From the NCBI GenBank assembly GCA_035406685.1, contig DAONLM010000088.1, positions 1 to 11,901 of the forward strand: a stretch of 11,901 bases of DNA, read 5' to 3'. This document shows positions 5,979 to 11,901 of this stretch, in pieces. The translations under genes and the position numbers were made by a program. Positions within the stretch are counted from its first letter, which is position 1, and each line of letters starts with the position of its first letter. The DNA comes from DAONLM01 sp035406685 (lineage in GTDB: Bacteria; Spirochaetota; GWE2-31-10; MWDO01). Below the pieces are notes generated by a model. That model made no database searches. It worked only from the letters and a program-made list of their open reading frames with translations, and was not told the origin of the DNA.

Positions 5979-8192
5979 ATGAATCTACAAAAGGATATAA
6001 TTAAAAAAATTTCTATTTCAGTAATACCTTTTGTCTTTTTATTATCAATAGGTTTAATAGCAGGGGATATCACCCTTCATCAGAAGGTATTTAAGACATT
6101 TATGATTTCTATATTTAATATTTCCCTTATTATTATTTTTTTCATATATATTTTTAATGAAAAAAGAACATTTGATAAAAAACCAAAGAATTTTTTATAC
6201 TTTATTACATATTTTTTATATATCTTGATCCAGTATATTGTGACATTTTTTTCAAAAGAGATCTGTTATGATAGAGAATACCATTTTGGTAATTATATTC
6301 TTATTATTGTGTTTGCGGCATTGTTATTTTTATATTTAGAGAATCTTGAGGATTTTAAAATAGCAACTATTTTTGTAAACATATTTATATTGATTCTCTT
6401 TGTATGGTCTTTAATCGAATTGATAAAATCTGGTTTTAATTTTGGTTCATATAGGCCAAACTTTTCTTTTGGAAATACAACATATTTTGCCGCATATTAT
6501 ATAGCTCTTTTCCCTTTATCAATAGCATCAGTCATAATATGGTATGATGCTAAGAAAAAAATTTATGAAAATTGGTTTTCTATATTGAATGCTGTAATAG
6601 TACTCCTTGGGGCTCTCCCTTTACTCTTATCTCAATCAAGAGCTTCTCTTTTAGGTATTTATTTAGCAATTTTTATTGTATTTATTCCTGGTTTGTTTTT
6701 AATGCTTCCAAAGATTAAACTTCCAGTGAAAATAGGCATGATAGTTTTGTTAATATTTCTATTTATTGCCTTACCTATAATTCTATTAAAATATCCACCA
6801 CCATTTGTAAATAAACTTGTGCCAAGGCTTGTTGCTACAATAGCAAATCCAGAATTTTTTATAAATGATAGAATGAATGGATGGTCTGGTGGCCTTGGTT
6901 TATTTAAGGATCATCCAATATTTGGGGCAGGACTTGGATCTGTTTATGCTTCGTCTTTTAAATATATGAATAATCTTTTTTATATATATTCAGATTCAAA
7001 TTCATTTAAACATGCCCATGGAGAGTATTTTGAAATTCTGGGTGAGGCTGGACTTTTTGGTATAATATTTTTCTCTATTCTTGTTCTTTTTATATTTGTT
7101 AATATGTTTAAAAATTTTGCCTCTGATAAATATAATGTTACTTATAGAGTTCTATCTTTGAGTATTGCTGCTGGAGTTTTTGCTGTTCTTATAAATGAGA
7201 TATTTAGTTTAACATTAAGAATGAGTGTCTCAATGACTGCTTATTTTTCTATTCTGGGGATGGGTGTTTTTTTAATTTCTATAAGAGAAAAAGCCCTTAT
7301 TAAACCAATAGAAGAGAAAAAAACAGTTAAATTGCCAGAATTTTTAGAAAAGCCTCTTAATACTAACCAATTGTATATTGTCCTTGCTATTTTTTTACTA
7401 TTTACAATTATTGGTTTCTTTTTAATAATGCCAGTATTTAGAGCAGAATATAATATAAGAAAGAGTTATGATGGCAAGTATCAGCAGGAGGTAAATTACT
7501 ATATTAATAAAGCAGTAACAATTATGCCTGGCAATCCTTATGCCTGGACACAGAAGTATCTATTTGATTTTAATGTGTATCAAGAATTTTTAAAACAGGG
7601 GAATTATAAGAGTGGCTCTTTCTTTCAAGAGGAGGAAAATCTTTTTAATGAGGTAGTCAAAGATCTTAATATGTTAAACTCAATAATACCGGGTTATCAG
7701 GATGTATATTCTAAATATATGCAGCTTTATATAACAAGATATGACTTTTTACTAAGAAAATATAAGGCATTACAAAATATTGAGGATTTAAAGAAAAGCG
7801 TAGAGTTACTTAAATTAGCTCTTGAGAATCTTGATAAGAGCCTTAAAATGAATTTTCTCAATGAAGGGAATCATTTGACAAGGATGCTTGTTTTGAATCT
7901 TTTAAATAATAAGGATCAAATTAAAGAAAATATAAAAGATTATCTGGTTGCAAGAGTATATCTTGATCTTTGTAGAGGAAGGCATGTTGTAAAGGAGAGG
8001 GTAAAAATAGAAATAAAAGAGGGAGATTCAAAGGTGGAACTTATTGATAAGATTTATAATGTTACTATTGGTGAAAATGATATAAATAGACTCGTTGAGC
8101 CTGTGTTATTGATAAAAAATATAAACGAATTAAAAGAATTCTTTGATAATGAGATTAAAAAAATATTTAACTATGATATAAATAAGAAATGA
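5979..8192 (+). CDS. O-antigen ligase/polymerase-type membrane protein (Wzy_C) with helical C-terminal tail
   Basis: A polytopic inner-membrane protein of 737 aa. About eleven to thirteen hydrophobic segments lie between residues 10 and 435, and a last one at about 465-486. The Wzy_C signature is clear: S-Q-S-R-A-S (R221), a large loop with D-R-M-N-G-W (297-302), H-P-I-F-G-A-G-L-G (312-320), and H-A-H-G-E-Y-F-E-I-L-G-E-A-G (345-358). Family members ligate or polymerise lipid-linked glycans on the outer face of the membrane; the arginine and histidine of these motifs are the functionally important type. Residues after about 487 form a roughly 250-residue soluble tail beginning N-I-R-K-S…N-K-A-V-T-I-M-P-G-N-P, like a TPR repeat. 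Substrate unknown: many spirochaetes lack classical LPS, so a protein or lipid O-glycan is possible. Its last codons overlap rdgB by ATGA. Confidence 0.85.
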   Translation: MNLQKDIIKKISISVIPFVFLLSIGLIAGDITLHQKVFKTFMISIFNISLIIIFFIYIFNEKRTFDKKPKNFLYFITYFLYILIQYIVTFFSKEICYDREYHFGNYILIIVFAALLFLYLENLEDFKIATIFVNIFILILFVWSLIELIKSGFNFGSYRPNFSFGNTTYFAAYYIALFPLSIASVIIWYDAKKKIYENWFSILNAVIVLLGALPLLLSQSRASLLGIYLAIFIVFIPGLFLMLPKIKLPVKIGMIVLLIFLFIALPIILLKYPPPFVNKLVPRLVATIANPEFFINDRMNGWSGGLGLFKDHPIFGAGLGSVYASSFKYMNNLFYIYSDSNSFKHAHGEYFEILGEAGLFGIIFFSILVLFIFVNMFKNFASDKYNVTYRVLSLSIAAGVFAVLINEIFSLTLRMSVSMTAYFSILGMGVFLISIREKALIKPIEEKKTVKLPEFLEKPLNTNQLYIVLAIFLLFTIIGFFLIMPVFRAEYNIRKSYDGKYQQEVNYYINKAVTIMPGNPYAWTQKYLFDFNVYQEFLKQGNYKSGSFFQEEENLFNEVVKDLNMLNSIIPGYQDVYSKYMQLYITRYDFLLRKYKALQNIEDLKKSVELLKLALENLDKSLKMNFLNEGNHLTRMLVLNLLNNKDQIKENIKDYLVARVYLDLCRGRHVVKERVKIEIKEGDSKVELIDKIYNVTIGENDINRLVEPVLLIKNINELKEFFDNEIKKIFNYDINKK

Positions 8193-8770
8193 GAGTAGTC
8201 TTAGCAACAAAGAATAAACATAAACTTTTAGAATTTAAAAATATATTCAAAGAGTCATTGGAAATTTTATCTCTTTTAGATATTGGTTTTAATGAGGAGA
8301 TAGAAGAAACTGGTACCACTTTTATTGAAAATTCTTTAATAAAATGCAAAAAAATTTATGAAAGTGTAAAAATGCCAGTCCTTGCCGATGACTCAGGTCT
8401 ATGTGTAGAGAGTTTAAATTATGAGCCCGGGGTTTTATCTGCTCGATTTGGTGGTAAAAATTTAACAGATAAAGAGAGATATGAATTACTCCTTACAAAA
8501 CTTGATAGAAATAGAAAACATAATGCAAGTTTTGTTTGTGCTCTTTCATTGTATATAAATCCAAATAGAATTTATGTAATTCAGGAAGAGGTAAAAGGAG
8601 AGATTACCTTTGAGCCTAAGGGGACAAATGGTTTTGGCTATGATCCTATTTTTTATCTTCCAGAACTTAATAAGACCATGGCTGAGTTATCAGCAGAGGA
8701 GAAAAATAGAATATCCCATAGAGCAAAAGCTTCTTATATATTAAATAAAATTTTGCAATTTGGAATTTAA
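8189..8770 (+). CDS. rdgB: XTP/dITP diphosphatase (RdgB/HAM1)
   Basis: This cytosolic enzyme hydrolyses non-canonical purine nucleotides (XTP, dITP, ITP) to monophosphates, keeping them out of DNA and RNA. At 193 aa it has the family's normal length. Visible motifs are the N-terminal L-A-T-K-N-K-H-K (5-12), the acidic E-E-I-E-E-T-G-x-T-F-x-E-N (36-48), the catalytic A-D-D-S-G-L (66-71) with D67/D68, P-G-V-L-S-A-R-F (80-87), the specificity segment G-F-G-Y-D-P-I-F (148-155) and S-H-R-A-K-A (176-181). All key residues are present. The ATG overlaps the TGA of the upstream gene (ATGA) and lacks its own strong Shine-Dalgarno, so translation is probably coupled. It is the last gene before a bidirectional terminator. 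Confidence 0.95.
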   Translation: MRVVLATKNKHKLLEFKNIFKESLEILSLLDIGFNEEIEETGTTFIENSLIKCKKIYESVKMPVLADDSGLCVESLNYEPGVLSARFGGKNLTDKERYELLLTKLDRNRKHNASFVCALSLYINPNRIYVIQEEVKGEITFEPKGTNGFGYDPIFYLPELNKTMAELSAEEKNRISHRAKASYILNKILQFGI

Positions 8771-8978
8771 AACAGATCTTTAAAGAAATGTTTTAGATTT
8801 ATATTTAATAAAATAAATTATTTTTGTTAGTAGTTATTATTTTGTATATTTAATATGCTGAAATTAAAAAAATTAGGCAAATTTTAATTTTTACAGATTT
8901 TTTTCTCGTTATTCAAGGTAGAATTTTAAACTAAATTAGTTCTTTATAGAATTCTTTAAAAAAGTTTAAAAAAAGAAA

Positions 8979-9015
8979 AGGGATATCCACATTGAATATC
9001 CCTTACTTTTTTTAT
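8979..9015. terminator. Bidirectional intrinsic terminator between rdgB and serC
   Basis: AAGGGATAT (8979-8987) and ATATCCCTT (8997-9005) form a perfect 9-bp stem with a 9-nt loop. On the plus strand it is followed by ACTTTTTTT (9006-9014); on the minus strand by a T-rich tract. It fits both converging genes. The 208 bp between rdgB and this hairpin hold no gene that I can support. Confidence 0.85.
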
Positions 9016-9027
9016 TGTTTAATAATG

Positions 9028-10110
9028 TTACGCATTATTTTTTATAAAATCTCTCATAAAATCAGCAAGTAGTTTACAACCTTCTATTGGCATAGCATTA
9101 TAGATTGAAGCTCTCATTCCTCCAACTGATCTATGCCCTTTAAGTCCAACCATATTCTTTGCCTCTGATTCTTTGATAAATTTAGATTCTAATTCTGGGT
9201 TTTTAAGAGTAAATGTTACATTCATAGTAGATCTATTCTCTTTTACAGCATGGCCTTTATAAAAACCATTACTCTGATCTATTACATCGTATATTAATTT
9301 GGCTTTCTCCTCATTGATCTTTTTAATGCCTGGAATTCCGCCAATTGATTTAAGCCATTTTAATGTCAAATTAACCATATATATTGAAAATACTGGTGGG
9401 GTATTATAAAGAGAGTTTTCTTTTGCATGAGTAGAATATCTTAACATTGTTGGTATATTATCGCTCTCTCTTTCATATAAATCTTTTCTTATAATAACAA
9501 TTGTAACACCAGCAGGTCCTGCATTTTTTTGAGCACCAGCATATATTAAACCTATATTTTTCCAGTCAATTTCATAAGAAAATATATCACTCGACGCATC
9601 TATTATAATAGGAACACCATTGGTATCTGGAAATTTTTTATATTGAACTCCTTGAATTGTCTCATTAGAAGTAATATGAACATAGCAGGCATCTTTTGTA
9701 AAATTAAAAGTAGAGGGCACTCTATCAAAATTTGTCTCCTTTGAAGTTGCTGCTATGTTTACCTTTTTACCCAAGATTTTAGCCTCTTTTATAGCCTTTT
9801 CTGACCATGAACCACTTATAACATAATCAGCAATCATATTATCTTTAATGAGATTCATAGGAACCATAAAAAATTGACTTGAGGCTCCACCTTGCAGTAG
9901 TAAAATATCATACTCTGCCGGAACAGACAAAATTTCTCTTATTAGTTGAAGTGTTTCATTATGAACATTTTCATATAATGGTGTTCTGTGAGATACCTCC
10001 ATTATAGACATTCCACTATTATTAAAATTAACAAGCTCACTTGCTGCCTTTTCTAACGCCTGTAAAGGCAATATAGCAGGTCCTGCACTAAAATTAAAAA
10101 TTCTTTTCAT
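9028..10110 (-). CDS. serC: Phosphoserine aminotransferase
   Basis: A pyridoxal-phosphate enzyme of serine biosynthesis: 3-phosphohydroxypyruvate plus glutamate gives phosphoserine; many SerC enzymes also act in vitamin B6 synthesis. It has the usual 360 aa length and is cytosolic. Motifs: N-F-S-A-G-P-A (6-12), S-H-R-T (40-43), L-L-L-Q-G-G-A-S-S-Q-F (70-80), H-I-T-S-N-E-T-I-Q-G (145-154), D-A-S-S-D-I-F-S (171-178), and A-G-A-Q-K-N-A-G-P (191-199) with K195 as the PLP lysine. The C-terminal G-H-R-S-V-G-G-M-R-A-S-I-Y-N-A motif is intact. The ATG has a clear AAGGAG (10123-10118) seven bases upstream. No serA or serB is nearby. It lies 83 bp behind the lipoprotein gene, with a hairpin between. 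Confidence 0.97.
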   Translation of the reverse strand: MKRIFNFSAGPAILPLQALEKAASELVNFNNSGMSIMEVSHRTPLYENVHNETLQLIREILSVPAEYDILLLQGGASSQFFMVPMNLIKDNMIADYVISGSWSEKAIKEAKILGKKVNIAATSKETNFDRVPSTFNFTKDACYVHITSNETIQGVQYKKFPDTNGVPIIIDASSDIFSYEIDWKNIGLIYAGAQKNAGPAGVTIVIIRKDLYERESDNIPTMLRYSTHAKENSLYNTPPVFSIYMVNLTLKWLKSIGGIPGIKKINEEKAKLIYDVIDQSNGFYKGHAVKENRSTMNVTFTLKNPELESKFIKESEAKNMVGLKGHRSVGGMRASIYNAMPIEGCKLLADFMRDFIKNNA

Positions 10111-10131
10111 ATAAAAACTCCTTTTTTCTTT

Positions 10132-10169
10132 AAAAAAAAATTACTTCTTAAAAATACAATATTTAAGAA
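10132..10169 (-). terminator. AT-rich stem-loop and T-run between the lipoprotein gene and serC
   Basis: On the minus strand TTCTTAAA (10169-10162) and TTTAAGAA (10152-10145) form a perfect 8-bp stem with a 9-nt loop, followed by GTAA and nine T residues (10140-10132). The arrangement is terminator-like but the stem has only one G-C pair per arm, so it may leak and let serC be co-transcribed. It could also act as an attenuator for serC. Confidence 0.45.
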
Positions 10170-10193
10170 AATATCTCCTTTTTGTATAAATAA

Positions 10194-11681
10194 TTATTTT
10201 AAATATTTTTTAAATACTATTGATGAAACCTCACTTATACTAAAATCATTTAAATTTAATTTTACAGGTAATAAAACAAAATAGTTCTCCTCTTTTAAAA
10301 TATTAATAACATAATTCTGATTTATTAATGGGTGATCCTTTAATTTAATATTTTCTTTTAACGAATTATCTTCCACAAAACTTATAATACTATAATTCTT
10401 ATTAAATAAAATTTTATAATATCCTTCTGTAATATGTCCATCCTTCTGTAACTTGTAAGAATACTCTTTTATATTAAGTATATATCCATTACCAACAAAT
10501 TCCCCTTGTAAAAAATCAAATATTTCGACACTTCTTTTTTTATTAATTTCCTCTTTTTTTTCATTTACATATTCTAAAAATGGTTTTGCAAGTCTTACAA
10601 AATCCGCTATAAAAAAAGTCTCAGGCCCGCTTACTTTTAAAGATTTATCATTCATTAAATATACATCCATAAATTTTATATAATTGTTGTTAGGTTTAGA
10701 AAATTCAGTAAGAAATAACCTTAATCCGGGTCTCTGCTGATCCCAGATTCGTGATATTTTGAAAATGCTATATTTATCTATATAATCACCATGCTTTATG
10801 TTTACTTCTAATGGATTATCTGAAAAGAATAGAAATTGAATATTTTCCTCATTTAGAAGATCTTCGCTAATTTTATTTTTTTCTATCATGGTTTGATAAT
10901 CGAGTGGATACCAGAAGCCTAAAATATAATTAAAATATTTTTCTTCAGAGTAATATATAGTAGAATTCAATATGTTATTATTTATAGTAAATTCTTCTGT
11001 TTGAACAATTTTAAAAGTAGAAGAATTATAATCCCATTCATAAATTTCTTTTTTTTGAATATTTGTGTTTGTCGAGCTAAAACTGCTGTTTATTGTGACA
11101 ATATTATTTATAATAAAATATTTCGATTTATCTGTTTCTATTTCTTTATAATTAATAGTTACTGAGTAATCTCCTGTGAATTCCTGAACAATATTATAAT
11201 TTTCATTTTCATATTTTATTATAACAAGAATATTTTTATTATCTTTTGATTTACCTTCAATGACCAAACACATATCCTTTTCATAAAAAAGATTCCCGGC
11301 ATGTAATGAGAAATTGGATGAATAAAATATATTGCTATCATAAATAAATTTTATCTTTAAAATATCCCCTTTTGCTATATCAAATAAAACAACAGTTACA
11401 TTAGATTCCTCATCTTTCTTATATGCAATAATATATTCTTCATTTAAATCACTATCAGCATTTATAACCTTATTGAAAACAGGTATAAAATTTTTTCCGA
11501 AAAAAAACTCTAACTTTGAATATGGGAAAATTAATTTAATCTGGTTTGTCTTATTTGAAATATTGATATTTTTTATTGAATCATTTATTAAATTGCCATT
11601 TTTTGAGTCATTGTTAGCTTTTTGGCATGAAGAAAGAATAGCTAAAAGCAGAATTATACAAAAAAAAACTATTTTTTTCAT
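10194..11681 (-). CDS. Probable lipoprotein of unknown function
   Basis: The start is taken at the ATG at 11681 (495 aa): the frame extends to a TTG at 11771, but that TTG is part of the -35 box, and a signal peptide begins exactly at the ATG. The signal has M-K-K-I, a hydrophobic core F-F-C-I-I-L-L-L-A-I, and lipobox L-S-S-C with C19 as the lipidated residue, followed by an Asn/Ser/Lys-rich tether (about 20-45). The rest looks beta-rich with many aromatics: E-Y-I-I-A-Y-K, E-I-Y-E-W-D-Y, G-F-W-Y-P-L and a last domain starting F-D-F-L-Q-G-E-F-V-G-N-G-Y. The pattern of an E-W-D-Y repeat, then G-F-W-Y, then a terminal G-x-Y domain reminds me of treponemal pallilysin-related adhesins, but this is unverified. 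No HEXXH motif is seen. The ribosome binding site is odd: AAAGGA lies 16 bases upstream. Confidence 0.8.
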   Translation of the reverse strand: MKKIVFFCIILLLAILSSCQKANNDSKNGNLINDSIKNINISNKTNQIKLIFPYSKLEFFFGKNFIPVFNKVINADSDLNEEYIIAYKKDEESNVTVVLFDIAKGDILKIKFIYDSNIFYSSNFSLHAGNLFYEKDMCLVIEGKSKDNKNILVIIKYENENYNIVQEFTGDYSVTINYKEIETDKSKYFIINNIVTINSSFSSTNTNIQKKEIYEWDYNSSTFKIVQTEEFTINNNILNSTIYYSEEKYFNYILGFWYPLDYQTMIEKNKISEDLLNEENIQFLFFSDNPLEVNIKHGDYIDKYSIFKISRIWDQQRPGLRLFLTEFSKPNNNYIKFMDVYLMNDKSLKVSGPETFFIADFVRLAKPFLEYVNEKKEEINKKRSVEIFDFLQGEFVGNGYILNIKEYSYKLQKDGHITEGYYKILFNKNYSIISFVEDNSLKENIKLKDHPLINQNYVINILKEENYFVLLPVKLNLNDFSISEVSSIVFKKYLK

Positions 11682-11715
11682 CTTTTTTAGAAAAAAATCC
11701 TTTTGTTTAGAAATG

Positions 11716-11735
11716 AAAAGAGAAGTCTCTCTTTT
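11716..11735 (-). promoter_or_regulatory. 5'-terminal hairpin on the lipoprotein mRNA
   Basis: AAAAGAGA and TCTCTTTT (minus strand 11735-11728 and 11723-11716) form a perfect 8-bp stem with a 4-nt loop. It begins within a base or two of the predicted transcription start (about 11736), so the transcript should open with this stem-loop. Such 5' hairpins can stabilise mRNA; as DNA the same palindrome could be an operator. Confidence 0.45.
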
Positions 11736-11742
11736 GTGTTTC

Positions 11743-11771
11743 AATATAAATTTTTTTTTAAATCTTGTCAA
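11743..11771 (-). promoter_or_regulatory. Sigma-70 type promoter for the lipoprotein gene
   Basis: On the minus strand TTGACA (11771-11766), a 17-bp spacer, then TATATT (11748-11743). Transcription from about 11736 gives a 55-nt leader to the ATG at 11681. Confidence 0.75.
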
Positions 11772-11901
11772 TGATAGTAATATTAAAAGAATTAGCGGGG
11801 TGCGATTTTATTTTTAGGAAAAATTTTTTAATTTTTTTTCTAAAAGTTGTAAAGGATTTTATTAAAAATTTTGTGATTAATATATAGAAAATATTTTTTT
11901 A
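11772..11901. other. AT-rich right flank without a recognised gene
   Basis: Upstream flank of the lipoprotein promoter. It is almost pure A+T except for a short GC cluster, GCGGGGTGCG (11795-11804), about 25-35 bp upstream of the -35 box. No gene is supported here. Confidence 0.5.

Noticed and set aside
8824..8890. Possible small RNA: TTGTTA/TATATT followed by an A+T-only 9-bp stem (8861-8869 with 8882-8890)
   Set aside because: The stem has no G-C pairs, the spacing to the -10 is poor, and such patterns are expected by chance at this base composition.
11682..11771. Extended N-terminus of the lipoprotein from the TTG at 11771
   Set aside because: That TTG is the start of a consensus -35 box, and the lipoprotein signal peptide begins exactly at the ATG at 11681.
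11795..11804. GC cluster GCGGGGTGCG in AT-rich DNA upstream of the lipoprotein promoter
   Set aside because: It is not palindromic, not repeated in the window, and does not belong to an RNA gene I can fold; a regulator site is possible but unsupported.
11473..11817. Plus-strand frame of 114 codons at the right end
   Set aside because: It is antisense to the lipoprotein signal region and its promoter; no ribosome binding site or recognisable domain.

Overview
The window is very AT-rich (roughly a quarter G+C by eye) and carries ordinary bacterial signals: AAGGAG-type ribosome binding sites and TTGACA/TTGATA – 17 bp – TATAxx promoters. The best taxonomic clue is the 536-residue protein at 510-2120. 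Its motifs match what I recall of DUF5312, a family of uncharacterised Spirochaetes proteins. With the spirochaete-like lipobox (LSSC) of the lipoprotein at 10194-11681, this suggests a low-GC member of Spirochaetota. That placement is an inference from memory, not a search result.

Layout. (1) 1-341: the 3' part of a REP-associated (Y1/HUH) transposase that enters from the left, with a degenerate C-terminal motif. (2) 510-3835, plus strand: three predicted cytosolic, mostly helical proteins of unknown function (536, 148 and 296 aa); the first two have clear promoters. (3) 5421-3848, minus strand: xseB followed by a lysyl-tRNA-synthetase-like EF-P lysine ligase (EpmA/GenX type). The open frame of the latter continues about 98 codons upstream of its first ATG and encodes a recognisable OB-fold, but has no ATG, GTG or TTG start there. 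(4) 5564-8770, plus strand: a stand-alone receiver-domain response regulator, a large Wzy_C/O-antigen-ligase-type membrane protein with a long C-terminal helical tail, and rdgB. The last two overlap by ATGA, so the set looks like one operon behind a strong promoter. (5) A bidirectional terminator at about 8979-9015 separates rdgB from the convergent minus-strand pair serC (9028-10110) and a lipoprotein gene (10194-11681) with its own promoter.

The genes do not form a single pathway. The window mixes housekeeping functions (DNA repair nuclease subunit, nucleotide-pool cleaning, serine biosynthesis, possible EF-P modification) with cell-envelope functions (glycan ligase/polymerase, lipoprotein) and lineage-specific helical proteins. 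The points most worth a second look are the OB-fold extension with an apparent ATT start overlapping xseB, the helical-protein trio, a perfect 24-bp palindrome on the -10 of the response-regulator promoter, and a 5'-terminal hairpin on the lipoprotein mRNA. I see no CRISPR array, rRNA, tRNA, or complete mobile element.
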